Of a stretch of DNA of 38,509 nucleotides, positions 23,149 to 30,642 are shown one piece after another. How positions within the stretch are numbered: position 1 is the first letter of the stretch; each line of letters starts with the position of its first letter. The DNA lies in NCBI GenBank assembly GCA_019239785.1, contig JAFAZM010000298.1, positions 1 to 38,509 on the forward strand, written 5' to 3'. Made by a program: the position numbers and the translations under genes. Origin of the DNA: Sphingomonadaceae bacterium. Lineage in GTDB: Bacteria > Pseudomonadota > Alphaproteobacteria > Sphingomonadales > Sphingomonadaceae. Under the pieces are notes generated by a model. The model did not search any database. It saw nothing but the letters and a program-made list of their open reading frames with translations, and had not been told where the DNA came from.

Positions 23149-23753
23149 CCCAGTTCCTGATTTTCCTCGCCCTCCAGGCCGCGACGCCGGCGGCGGCAGC
23201 ACCGGCCGCGACGACGCCCGCCCCCGATTCTTGCCGGATCGATTTCAATGCGAGCCTCGCACTCGGCCAGGAGGCGTTCGACCAGGATATGAATGGCGGC
23301 TGGCGGGCGCTGGCGGGGCGGCCGGGCTGCGAGGGCGTGGCGGCGGACCTGATTCACGCCTACCGCGCCAATCTCGAGGCGCATCTCTCGATCCTCTACT
23401 GGCACGAGGGCCAGCTGCGCGCCAATATCGGTCAATATCCGGAGGCGATCCGGCTGATGGAGCTGAGCCGCAAGCCGGAGGACCGGTTCGGCTGGAATCC
23501 CTATGTCGATGCGACGATCGCCTTCTTGCGCGGCGACCGCACGGCCCTGGTGGCGGCGCGAACCCAGCTGGCGGGGCTGCCGCGGCCGGCCGGCTTCGAG
23601 GACCGGACCCTGCCTAATGGCCTTCACGTGACCTGGCCAATGAACCTCGAGGTCGTCGACGGCCTCGTCCGGTGCTTCGGCCGGCCCTATCGCGAAGCTT
23701 ACAGCCTGCCCGAATGCCGCGAGCCGGGCGAAGCTCAGCGCACCAGCCGGTAG
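23145..23753 (+). CDS. Exported protein of unknown function coupled to DUF2339
   Basis: A 202-residue protein starting within the DUF2339 stop codon (ATGA overlap). The N-terminus [21 protein letters not shown] looks like a signal peptide. The mature part is helical with a repeat-like layout (FNASLALGQEAFDQDMNGGWRAL, AADLIHAYRANLE, ILYWHEGQLRANIGQYPEAIRLMEL, VDATIAFLRGDRTALVAARTQLAGL) resembling two or three tetratricopeptide-like helical pairs, and it contains three cysteines that could pair in the periplasm. No family name is recalled. Coupling suggests it works with the membrane protein from the outer side. Its last 19 bp overlap the convergent TolB-like gene. Confidence 0.8.
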   Translation: MTQFLIFLALQAATPAAAAPAATTPAPDSCRIDFNASLALGQEAFDQDMNGGWRALAGRPGCEGVAADLIHAYRANLEAHLSILYWHEGQLRANIGQYPEAIRLMELSRKPEDRFGWNPYVDATIAFLRGDRTALVAARTQLAGLPRPAGFEDRTLPNGLHVTWPMNLEVVDGLVRCFGRPYREAYSLPECREPGEAQRTSR

Positions 23754-25273
23754 CTCACGAACGCGATATATCTCCCGTCCGGCGACCAGCTCGGCACGTT
23801 GATCGTCCCCTGCCCGCCGAACAGCCGCGTCAGCACCTGCGGCGGTGCGCTCCCGTCCGCCGGCATGATCCTCAAGGTCACGTCCCGGTTCGGCGGGTGA
23901 TCGCCAAGCGCCACGTCGGTGCCGAAGGAGATGAAGGCGATCCAGCGTCCGTCCGGGGAGAAATGCGGGAACCAGTCGCGCCAGGCCGGATCGCGCGTCA
24001 CCTGCTCCGGATTGCTGCCGTCGGCCCGCGCCCGCCAGATCTGCATCGCCCCGGTCCGGGTCGAGTTGAAATAGAGCCAGCGCCCGTCCGGCGAATATTC
24101 CGGCCCGTCATTCACGCCGTCGCTGTGGATCAGCACCCGCTCCGGCCCGCCGGCCAAGTCGCGCGAATAGATGTCGTAGGCACTGCCGTCGGCGGCGACA
24201 TGCACATAGGCGATGGTCCGCCCGTCCGGCGTCCAGCCGTGCCAGTAGGAGCGCGCGTCCGGCCGGCCGACCACGAGCCGGGGCGCGTCCGAGCCGGCGA
24301 GCGGCAGCAGGTGGATGCGCGAGAGATTGTCCGGCTCCGACTGGTCCGAGACGATCAGCTGGGTCCCGTCCGGCGAGAGGCCGTGATCGTTGTTGTTGTG
24401 GGTGAGCCGCCCGGTGTTCACCTGCACCGGTTCGCCGCCCTCGACCGGGATCCGCCAGATCAGCCCGTTGCTGTTGTAGATCAATGAGCGCCCGTCATGC
24501 GTCCAGTTCGGCGCCTCGATCTTGGTATCGAAATGCCGCACCACCCGGCGGCTCTGCGCGCCGCCCACCTCCATCACCTCGAGCGTCGCCTCGACCCGCG
24601 CTGGATAGCCGGTGTCGGGCACGTCGGCGAGCACCGGCACGTTGATCGCGACGTCGGAGAAGGTCGCGCTCTCCGTCCGCCGATCGTTGTGCGCCGAGAC
24701 GGCGAGGCCGACATAATAAGGCCCGGCGATCCGGATCCGGTAATTGCCGCCGGCATGGTGGAGCTGGCCGTCCGGCCCGGCCACCGAGAAATAGACATAA
24801 TCGCCCTCGCGCTCGAGCCGCACCCGCCGCGGCGCGGCGACGTTGGCTTCGATCTGACGGGTCGGCCCTTCCTGCACGTCGCGCCATTGCAGCGAGACCA
24901 GCCCGTTCCCGTGCACCATCACGTCGGCATAAGGCGAGCCCGGACTGAGGTTCTGCCGGATCATCAGCCCTGCCTTGCGGTGCGGGTCGCTCCCGGCCTG
25001 CGGGCCTGCGAAGGCGATGCTGGCGGCGATGTGCAGATCGCCCGACCGCCGCGTCCACACATAGTGGAAGGCGTCCGCATTCCCCCAGATGTTCGCTCCG
25101 CCCCCAGTCACCCGATAGGCCGCGGGCCGCATCTCGAACCACACCGCCCCGCGATGCGCCGGCGGGCCGATATCCTGGTCCGCATCGAACAGACCGATCC
25201 GCGCCGCCGCGGCCGGTGTAGACCCGATCAGCGCCGCCGCCAGCAACGCACAAAAAGACAGAGGTCCCCGCAT
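23735..25273 (-). CDS. Exported TolB-like beta-propeller protein (PD40 repeats)
   Basis: I start this at the ATG at 25273, which has GGGGGAGGAC upstream and opens a signal peptide (MRGPLSFCALLAAALIGSTPAAAA); the track's extra 52 residues cover repeat DNA. The 512-residue protein has an N-terminal beta-sandwich of about 190 residues (FHYVWTRRSGDLHIAASIAF... LMIRQNLSPGSPYADVMVHGNG), like domains in concanavalin-type proteins. It is followed by a six-bladed TolB-type propeller with repeats such as NWTHDGRSLIYNS, GLSPDGTQLIVSD, GWTPDGRTIAYV, EYSPDGRWLYFNS, HFSPDGRWIAFIS and SWSPDGRYIAFVS. It is likely periplasmic, carbohydrate- or protein-binding. No catalytic partner is adjacent, and its 3' end overlaps the convergent gene. 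Confidence 0.9.
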   Translation of the reverse strand: MRGPLSFCALLAAALIGSTPAAAARIGLFDADQDIGPPAHRGAVWFEMRPAAYRVTGGGANIWGNADAFHYVWTRRSGDLHIAASIAFAGPQAGSDPHRKAGLMIRQNLSPGSPYADVMVHGNGLVSLQWRDVQEGPTRQIEANVAAPRRVRLEREGDYVYFSVAGPDGQLHHAGGNYRIRIAGPYYVGLAVSAHNDRRTESATFSDVAINVPVLADVPDTGYPARVEATLEVMEVGGAQSRRVVRHFDTKIEAPNWTHDGRSLIYNSNGLIWRIPVEGGEPVQVNTGRLTHNNNDHGLSPDGTQLIVSDQSEPDNLSRIHLLPLAGSDAPRLVVGRPDARSYWHGWTPDGRTIAYVHVAADGSAYDIYSRDLAGGPERVLIHSDGVNDGPEYSPDGRWLYFNSTRTGAMQIWRARADGSNPEQVTRDPAWRDWFPHFSPDGRWIAFISFGTDVALGDHPPNRDVTLRIMPADGSAPPQVLTRLFGGQGTINVPSWSPDGRYIAFVSYRLVR

Positions 25274-25296
25274 GTCCTCCCCCTCTTCTTTTTGAA

Positions 25297-25330
25297 CCCT
25301 CACCCTTGATGGGGGAGGGCAGGGTGGGGG
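25297..25330. repeat. Short CCCTCACCC palindrome fragment
   Basis: CCCTCACCCTTGATGGGGGAGGGCAGGGTGGGGG lies just upstream of the TolB-like gene. It resembles one arm of the 34243-34365 element (GAGGGCAGGGTGAGGG) and is probably a degraded or solo copy. Confidence 0.5.
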
Positions 25331-25463
25331 TGGCGGCGGAGAATATACGCTGCCGCCGAACCCGTTCGGCCCAGGCTGAATGGTAGCGCTAACGTAAGGA
25401 GATGGCGAGCCCCGCTTTCGCCGACTCACAGGCCTTCATACCCTTTCGACCCGCGTGAAAAAA

Positions 25464-25652
25464 TTCGCGCGGAGACGCGGAGATGCATCAGGCTTCCCCG
25501 CCCGCGCCGCCCATTCCCGACCACGGCACACAAAGAAACCGTTCGTGTCGAGCGAAGTCGAGATACCCTATCGAGCAAACCCGAGACATAGGCGAAGCCG
25601 AAGCAAGGCACCGGAACCTCGGAATCTCCGCGCCTCCGCGTCTCCGCGCGAA
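25464..25652. repeat. Nested palindromic repeat, TTCGCGCGGAGACGCGG family
   Basis: The outer arms TTCGCGCGGAGACGCGGAGA and TCTCCGCG...CCGCGTCTCCGCGCGAA enclose unlike inner sequence containing GTTCGTGTCGAGCGAAGTCGAGATACCCTATCG. The architecture resembles the 2.2-kb and 9.4-kb elements but the arm sequence differs. It fills most of the 460-bp spacer between the divergent TolB-like and TIR genes; the small ORFs across it are translated repeat. Confidence 0.75.
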
Positions 25653-25736
25653 CAATTACTGAAGCATCCTCGATCCGACACTGGCGCCTCCGTAACGATC
25701 CTTCTATGAGCCCCCGAGGGGGAGACGACGCCGGGC

Positions 25737-26300
25737 ATGAGCCACGACGTGTTCATCAGCTATTGCAGCGAGGACGGCGCTGTCGCCGACGCAGCCTGCG
25801 CCGCGCTCGAGCGCCGCGGCCTGCGCTGCTGGCTGGCGCCGCGCGACCTGCCGCGCGGCCAGGATTATGCCGAGGCGATCGCCGCCGCGATCGCCGCCGG
25901 CCGCGTCCTGCTGCTGATCCATTCCGCCGGCACGGGCGATTCGGTCCAGGCGAAGCGCGAGGTCGAGCGTGCCGCCGGCCTCGGCCTGCCGATCTTCGCA
26001 TTGCGCATCGCCGAGGCCGAGCCCGCCCCCGCAATCCGCTTCCTGATCGGCGAGGGCCAGTGGCTCGACGCCGTGACCCCGCCGGTCGCGGTCCATCTCG
26101 ACCATCTCGGCGACCGCATCGCCGGCCTGCTCAACCGCACCGGCTTCCGCCCGCTCCAGCCGACCCTGCCGCCGCGGCCCCTGCCGGACATGGGCCGCCG
26201 CCGCCACGCCTGGCTGCCGATCGCGCTTGCCGGCCTCGCCGGCCTCGCCGCGATCGCCCTGGCCGCCGCCTATGTCGCTCCCGGGGTGGCGCGGCCATGA
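25737..26300 (+). CDS. TIR-domain protein with C-terminal membrane anchor
   Basis: A 187-residue protein. The TIR domain occupies residues 1 to about 130: SHDVFISYCSEDGAVADAACAALERRGLRCWLAPRDLPRG, the A/I-rich helix region, LLLIHSAGTGDS, and KREVERAAGLGLPIFALRI, where the Glu in REVER is in the position of the catalytic Glu of NAD-cleaving bacterial TIRs. After a Pro-rich linker a single helix (WLPIALAGLAGLAAIALAAAYV, about 160-182) anchors it with TIR in the cytoplasm. TIR domains act as NAD-consuming effectors in antiphage systems or as signalling scaffolds. The stop overlaps the start of an NTF2-like gene (ATGA). The GGGGGAG site upstream supports the start. Confidence 0.93.
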   Translation: MSHDVFISYCSEDGAVADAACAALERRGLRCWLAPRDLPRGQDYAEAIAAAIAAGRVLLLIHSAGTGDSVQAKREVERAAGLGLPIFALRIAEAEPAPAIRFLIGEGQWLDAVTPPVAVHLDHLGDRIAGLLNRTGFRPLQPTLPPRPLPDMGRRRHAWLPIALAGLAGLAAIALAAAYVAPGVARP

Positions 26301-26752
26301 GCCTCGAAAGCGAGGCGCGCGACCGCGCCGAGATCGGCGCCGCCGTCGACGAGATGTACGCGATGATCTCGGGGCCCGCCGGCCCGCGCGACTGGTCGCG
26401 CCAGGCGAACTGCTTCCACCCCGAGGCCCGCCAGATCCGCACCTGGCTCGACGCGGACGGGCGCCCGGCCTGCAGGATCATGGGCCTCGGCGATTATGCC
26501 CGCGACACCGATCCCTTCTTCGCAGCCAACGACTTCTTCGAGGTCGAGATCGCCCGCCGCATCGACCTGTTCGGCAACATCGCCCATGTCTGGAGCGCCT
26601 ATGAGGCCCGCCGCGCGCTCGACGATGCCGAGCCCGAACGCCGCGGCATCAACTCGATCCAGCTGTTCAGGGATCCGGAGCGCGGCTGGCGGATCATGGC
26701 GATGCTCTGGGACAATGAGCGGGAAGGGCTGACGCTGCCGGCCTTGGATTGA
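26297..26752 (+). CDS. NTF2-like (SnoaL-type) protein coupled to the TIR gene
   Basis: A 151-residue cytoplasmic protein with the cone-shaped NTF2/SnoaL layout: N-terminal helices ([14 protein letters not shown]), a [23 protein letters not shown] segment, [27 protein letters not shown] and the closing strands [26 protein letters not shown]. This fold serves as small enzyme, ligand-binding or dimerisation module, so no reaction can be assigned. The start codon sits in the TIR gene's stop (ATGA), making the two co-translated; the pairing of an NTF2 partner with a TIR protein is noteworthy. It ends about 44 bp before the DUF2200 gene, which might be in the same transcript. Confidence 0.85.
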   Translation: MSLESEARDRAEIGAAVDEMYAMISGPAGPRDWSRQANCFHPEARQIRTWLDADGRPACRIMGLGDYARDTDPFFAANDFFEVEIARRIDLFGNIAHVWSAYEARRALDDAEPERRGINSIQLFRDPERGWRIMAMLWDNEREGLTLPALD

Positions 26753-26796
26753 GCGAAGCGCCGATATCCTGCATGGAAACGGCTCGGGAGGCAGGG

Positions 26797-27150
26797 ATGA
26801 GCAGCCATCGCATCTATTCGGTCAGCGTCGCGAGCGTGTACCCGCTCTACGTCGCCAAGGCCGAGAAGAAGGGCCGCACGCAGGCGGAGGTCGACGAGAT
26901 CATCCTCTGGCTGACCGGATACAGCCGGGAGGCGCTGGCGGCGCGGCTGGCCGACAAGACGAATTTCGAGGAGTTCTTCGCGCAGGCGCCGGCGATGAAC
27001 CCGGCGCGTTCGCTGATCACCGGCACGGTGTGCGGCGTCCGCGTGGAGGAGGTGCAGGAGCCGGTGATGCGCGAGATCCGCTACCTGGACAAATTGATCG
27101 ACGAGCTCGCCAAGGGCCGGCCGATGGCGAAGATCCTGCGAAGCTCCTGA
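26797..27150 (+). CDS. DUF2200 family protein
   Basis: A 117-residue cytoplasmic protein matching the DUF2200 family closely across its length: [42 protein letters not shown] at the N-terminus, [30 protein letters not shown] in the middle and [24 protein letters not shown] at the end. Function is unknown; members are usually single-copy and stand alone. I chose the ATG at 26797 with GGGAGG upstream, which starts exactly at the conserved region; the track frame adds 16 residues. It lies 44 bp downstream of the TIR/NTF2-like pair and could be read through from it. A palindromic repeat follows. Confidence 0.9.
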   Translation: MSSHRIYSVSVASVYPLYVAKAEKKGRTQAEVDEIILWLTGYSREALAARLADKTNFEEFFAQAPAMNPARSLITGTVCGVRVEEVQEPVMREIRYLDKLIDELAKGRPMAKILRSS

Positions 27151-27178
27151 CGGGGCGCCCACTCCGGCGACCCCTCCC

Positions 27179-27258
27179 GTTCGCCCTGAGCCTGTCGAAG
27201 GACTTTCTCTCGTTCTGCCGCGGAGGAGGAAAGGGCTTCGACAGGCTCAGCCCGAACG
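27179..27258. repeat. Palindromic repeat CGTTCGCCCTGAGCCTGTCGAAGG family
   Basis: CGTTCGCCCTGAGCCTGTCGAAGG and CTTCGACAGGCTCAGCCCGAACG form an 80-bp palindrome with a short unrelated middle. The same core is the inner palindrome of the nested element at 9341-9544. It separates convergent genes. Confidence 0.8.
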
Positions 27259-27308
27259 GTGGAGGATCGCTTGAGGGGTCATATGCGAGGTCCAGGTCGG
27301 CCTATGGG

Positions 27309-27920
27309 CTATTTTTGCCCGAGCGCGGCAAGGATCGGATCGGCGCTCACCACGCCGCGGTTGAACATATAGGTCGTCCCGTCCCTCGCGGTGATGATGA
27401 TCCTGGTGTCGATGAGGGCCTTCCTGCTGCTGACGGAGGCGATCTCGTCCCTGCGCAGCACGACAATGTTGCGCGCCTTCGCGGTCGGGATCTGGCTGAT
27501 CAGCATGCCCATCAGGCTCGTGCCGGCCACCTTCGGCTTGAACAGGACGCGCCGGTCGGTGACCGTCAATATGCCGCTGAACCCCGCGCCCCGCCCAAGC
27601 AGGGCAACGAGCCAGCTCCCCACCGACGTTTCGCCCGGCTGCACCTCGAGGCTGCTCCAGTCCCCCGGCCCCCAATCCGATGACGCCACTGCCGGCGCGG
27701 GAGGCGGAGGCGGTGAAGGAGTAGGAGCAGGAGCGGGTGGGGTCGGCGGCACGGGTAATGGTGGGGCGACCGGCGGTGCGGGCGCCGGGGCGGGCGGCGC
27801 CGGCCGCGAGGCCGCCGCGACGCCGGCCGGCATCGCGCCCGGCACCCGCGCCCCGCACGCCCCGCAGAAGGCGGCGCCGGGCGGGAGAGCCGCGCCGCAC
27901 TGGCCGCAATATCGGTGCAC
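27309..27920 (-). CDS. Zinc-ribbon protein with Pro-rich linker and PH-like domain
   Basis: About 203 residues. The N-terminal zinc ribbon has two CxxC pairs (RYCGQCGAALPPGAAFCGACG), then a 55-residue Pro/Ala linker, then a beta-rich C-domain of roughly 120 residues (GSWLVALLGRGAGFSGILTVTDRRVLFKPK...MLISQIPTAKARNIVVLRRDEIASVSSRKALIDTRIIITARDG) resembling bacterial PH/GRAM-like domains. Function is unknown; membrane or lipid sensing is a guess. The start is uncertain: the GTG at 27920 has AGGAG eight bases upstream and is preferred over the track's GTG at 27929. It follows the larger zinc-ribbon gene by about 20 bp, so the two are likely co-transcribed. Confidence 0.78.
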   Translation of the reverse strand: MHRYCGQCGAALPPGAAFCGACGARVPGAMPAGVAAASRPAPPAPAPAPPVAPPLPVPPTPPAPAPTPSPPPPPAPAVASSDWGPGDWSSLEVQPGETSVGSWLVALLGRGAGFSGILTVTDRRVLFKPKVAGTSLMGMLISQIPTAKARNIVVLRRDEIASVSSRKALIDTRIIITARDGTTYMFNRGVVSADPILAALGQK

Positions 27921-27939
27921 CGCGTTCACTCCTTCGCCT

Positions 27940-29175
27940 TCAGCGCGGCCAGCACCGGTTGAAGGTGCCGGTCCTGTTCGCCTCGGTGAAGGTGAACTGG
28001 TCCTGGCTCACGCGGTGCAGGATCATGATCTCGCTCTGCCCGTCCGAATAGGAGAGCGAGAGCGAATTGCCGACCAGCGTCCAGCTCCCCGTTCCCACCG
28101 ACGAAGTGAACATATGGTTGGCGTTCAGGGTGACGAAGGCCCCGGCTCCGACGCAATTGGGCGCCCATTGCGCGCCCTGCAGATAGGCTTCGCTGATCAG
28201 GCCCGAATCGCCGGACGCGTCCGTTCCGGTGGGCGCATAGGATGGGCTGGAGGACGTGCCGGAGGACGAGCCGTATGAGCCGTGGCGCGCGCGGCCCAGG
28301 CCCATCTCGTTGACCAGCACGGCGATCAACAAAAACCAGACGACTCCCACTGCGACGGCAAGGCCGATCGCGCTCCCCATGCTCACCCCGCCCTGGCTCT
28401 GCAGCCAGCTCGCCTGCGCCTGCGGATCCGGCATCGTCGCCCGCGCCTGCGCCAGGCTGCGGTCGGTCTGGGCGCGATACATGGCGTTGCCGCGCCAGCC
28501 GATCCAGGCGCAGACGGCGAGCATCAGCCCGCTGGTGAGGGTGAACAGGGCGGGGGCGAACAGGCCGACCAGCTCAAGGACCAGGATCGCGGCGACGACG
28601 CCGAGCGCCGGCGCGAGCATCCGCCGATAGGCGAGCCAGAAGGCGTTGAGCAGGAAGGCCGCCCAGTTCCAGCTGTTGGGCTTGCCCGTCGCCGCGATGC
28701 TGCGCCACTTGCCGAGATAATAATCGGCATTGGGCCCCACGAAGGCGCGCACGGCCTGTTCCTGCCCGGGGTCGATCGCCGTGCCCGTTCCCACGGCGCC
28801 GGCGGCTGGCGCGGGCGCCGACGGAGGAGAGGCCGCGGCCGCATGAGCGGGCGCCGGCGGGGAATGAGCCGGTTCGGGCGCGGCCGGCGCGGTATGAGCG
28901 GGCGCGGCCGGGGGCGGCACGTAGGCTGGGGGTTCGGCTGGTGGCGGCGCTCCATAGACCGGGGGTGGAGGCGGCGGAGGCGGCGGCGCGGGCTCGGCCG
29001 GGGCCGGCTCGACCGGCGGGAGCGGCGGCTCCTCCGCCGGGGCCGGGGCCGGGGGCGCGGGCTCGGGCGCCGGCGGCGGGCTCGCGGCGCCGGCGACCGG
29101 CGTGCCGCAGGCGCTGCAGAATGCGGCCCCGGGCGTCAGCGCGGCGCCGCAGGCAGTGCAGAAATTCTGGCTCAT
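27940..29175 (-). CDS. Zinc-ribbon, Pro-rich, DUF2628-type membrane protein
   Basis: A 411-residue protein. The zinc ribbon (FCTACGAALTPGAAFCSACG, residues about 5-24) nearly duplicates that of the downstream gene. A 110-residue Pro/Ala linker follows. A DUF2628-like membrane region comes next: FVGPNADYYLGKWRSIAATGKPNSWNWAAFLLNAFWLAYRRM, then two hydrophobic helices, and later VSMGSAIGLAVAVGVVWFLLIAVLV. The exported C-terminal 80 residues (SGLISEAYLQGAQWAPNC...TFTEANRTGTFNRCWPR) form a small beta domain with two Cys that could pair. It resembles lysozyme-inhibitor or lipocalin-like barrels, but I do not recognise it. The ATG at 29175 follows GGAGGGGGAAGG. Confidence 0.83.
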   Translation of the reverse strand: MSQNFCTACGAALTPGAAFCSACGTPVAGAASPPPAPEPAPPAPAPAEEPPLPPVEPAPAEPAPPPPPPPPPVYGAPPPAEPPAYVPPPAAPAHTAPAAPEPAHSPPAPAHAAAASPPSAPAPAAGAVGTGTAIDPGQEQAVRAFVGPNADYYLGKWRSIAATGKPNSWNWAAFLLNAFWLAYRRMLAPALGVVAAILVLELVGLFAPALFTLTSGLMLAVCAWIGWRGNAMYRAQTDRSLAQARATMPDPQAQASWLQSQGGVSMGSAIGLAVAVGVVWFLLIAVLVNEMGLGRARHGSYGSSSGTSSSPSYAPTGTDASGDSGLISEAYLQGAQWAPNCVGAGAFVTLNANHMFTSSVGTGSWTLVGNSLSLSYSDGQSEIMILHRVSQDQFTFTEANRTGTFNRCWPR

Positions 29176-29405
29176 CCTTCCCCCTCCTTCGCCGTCCGCG
29201 CCGACAGCAAGGAGAGGCGTCGCAGCGCCTCCAGGCGCCGCCCCACGCATACGCAACCCCCTGACGCATACGACACGGCCGAACGACGAGGCTGCGCAAC
29301 AACGCCCCGTGCGTCAATACCTTAGACTGGGTACGCGCCGCCGTCGTCCTGCCCTGATCCTGGTCGGGCAATCAGGGCGGCCTTGCGGCCCCATCGACAC
29401 CCATC

Positions 29406-29714
29406 CTACGCCGCCGGCCTGCAGATCCGCCGGCCCAGCTGCAGCCGCGACGTACCGGGGTCGAACCTGTCCATGTCATTGTCCCGCCCGGCATAATGGT
29501 CGCCGACGCCGATCAGGATCATCGCCTCGTCGATCGTGGTGTGCACCGTCACATGGATTTCGGGCGGCGCCAGATCGAACCTGGTGATCCAGACATCGGG
29601 ATAGCCGCCGTCGCAATGGAAGTGGATCGGCGCCGAGAGTTCCTGGTGGGGGAGAGGCGGTTCCAAAGCGAGCATGAAGGGCCCGGTGGTGCGTCCGCCT
29701 GGCGTATTGTGCAC
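29406..29714 (-). CDS. Small hypothetical protein
   Basis: A possible 102-residue protein (MHNTPGGRTTGPFMLALEPPLPHQ...). It contains beta-strand-like stretches HFHCDGGYPDVWITRFDLAPPEIHVTVHTTIDEAMILIGVGDHYAG and ends RRICRPAA. The start is uncertain: a GTG at 29714 with a weak GGAAAG site, or an ATG at 29675 with no clear site. No family is recognised. It has plausible codon use and an acceptable amino-acid mix, unlike opposite-strand shadows, but no operon partner. It is divergent from the DUF1206 gene, whose EcfG-type promoter lies between them. The 230 bp upstream of the zinc-ribbon gene (29176-29405) holds only two direct ACGCATACG copies and short hairpins. Confidence 0.5.
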   Translation of the reverse strand: MHNTPGGRTTGPFMLALEPPLPHQELSAPIHFHCDGGYPDVWITRFDLAPPEIHVTVHTTIDEAMILIGVGDHYAGRDNDMDRFDPGTSRLQLGRRICRPAA

Positions 29715-29743
29715 CGGCTTTCCGCGGCGGCTCGTTCCGGCGC

Positions 29744-29769
29744 GGAACGGTCTCCCGCCCAGCGCCGTT
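29744..29769 (+). promoter_or_regulatory. EcfG-type general stress promoter
   Basis: GGAAC at 29744-29748, a 17-bp spacer, and CGTT at 29766-29769 exactly match the alphaproteobacterial EcfG consensus. It lies about 28 bp before the DUF1206 ATG, leaving room for a GAGGAG ribosome binding site. It predicts PhyR/NepR-controlled stress induction of the gene. Confidence 0.72.
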
Positions 29770-29797
29770 TGCGTCCCTCGGCGACTCGAGGAGCGCG

Positions 29798-30568
29798 ATG
29801 AAAACGTTCGAATCCGTGACCCGACTGGGCTTTGCCGCGCGTGGCCTGATGTACGGCGCGATCGGCTGGCTCGCCTTGCGCAGCGGCCGGACCGAGGATC
29901 CGCGCGGGATCATCGAGTATCTCGCGAGCGGCATCGGCGCCGTGCTGGTCGCGGTGATGGCCGTCGGCTTCTTCAGCTACGGCGCCTGGCGCCTGCTGGA
30001 GGCCTGGCTCGACAGCGAGCGGCACGGCAGCGATGCGAAGGGGATCGGCGTCCGTCTCGCTTATGCGGGCTCCGGCTTCATCCATTTCGGCTTCGGCATC
30101 GCCGCGATCCTCGCGGCCCTGCACGCCCGGCACAGCGGCGGTGGCGGCGATGCGCAGAAGACCGGCGCGGCGATGGCGCTCGCCATGCCGGGCGGCCAGT
30201 GGCTCGTCTATCTGGCCGCGGCGGTCCTGGCCGGGGTCGCCATCCACCAGTTCCGCAAGGCCTGGAACCTCAAGTTCATGCGCCACCTCGACTGCTCGCC
30301 GGCAGCGCATCTCTGGATCTGCTGGCTCGGCCGCGCCGGCTACGCCGCGCGCGGCGCCCTGTTCCTGACCATGGGCTGGCTGCTCGTCCGGGCGGGCGAG
30401 GCGCACAGCCCCGGGAGGGCCGGCGGGATCGACGACGCCCTGGGCGCGCTGCCGCGCAGCGCCCAGCTCGCCGTTGCGGCGGGTGTCCTTCTCTTCGGCC
30501 TGTTCAGCCTGACCGAGGCCGGCTGCCGCCGCGTGCCCGCGGCACGCCGGAAGTCTACCCTCCGATAA
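29798..30568 (+). CDS. DUF1206 membrane protein
   Basis: A 256-residue inner-membrane protein made of three DUF1206 repeats, each with a glycine-rich first helix (LGFAARGLMYGAIGWLALR, RLAYAGSGFIHFGFGIAAIL, LGRAGYAARGALFLTMGWLLV) followed by a second helix (GAVLVAVMAVGFFSYGAWRL, WLVYLAAAVLAGVAIHQF, AQLAVAAGVLLFGLFSL). This gives six transmembrane helices. DUF1206 proteins are common in alphaproteobacteria and of unknown function. The preceding GGAAC-N17-CGTT promoter suggests membership in the general stress regulon. The GAGGAG site precedes the ATG. It ends 74 bp before the toxin-antitoxin pair and is not coupled to it. Confidence 0.9.
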   Translation: MKTFESVTRLGFAARGLMYGAIGWLALRSGRTEDPRGIIEYLASGIGAVLVAVMAVGFFSYGAWRLLEAWLDSERHGSDAKGIGVRLAYAGSGFIHFGFGIAAILAALHARHSGGGGDAQKTGAAMALAMPGGQWLVYLAAAVLAGVAIHQFRKAWNLKFMRHLDCSPAAHLWICWLGRAGYAARGALFLTMGWLLVRAGEAHSPGRAGGIDDALGALPRSAQLAVAAGVLLFGLFSLTEAGCRRVPAARRKSTLR

Positions 30569-30607
30569 GGCGCGCCTTGGCGGCGGGGCCTATGACGATG
30601 GGTCGTA

Positions 30608-30636
30608 TTGACAACGTAGATACGTAGCTCCATATT
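30608..30636 (+). promoter_or_regulatory. Promoter with embedded operator for the toxin-antitoxin pair
   Basis: A perfect -35 TTGACA (30608-30613) and a CATATT -10 (30631-30636) have a 17-bp spacer, inside which lies the inverted repeat ACGTA-GA-TACGT. Predicted transcription starts at or next to the antitoxin ATG at 30643, and no ribosome binding site is present, so the mRNA is probably leaderless. Confidence 0.65.
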
Positions 30637-30642
30637 TGTCTC

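Noticed and set aside
20569-23202. Minus-strand 877-residue ORF opposite DUF2339
   Set aside because: Full-length antisense shadow rich in Gly, Glu and Arg; the plus strand has clear transmembrane helices and a coupled downstream gene.
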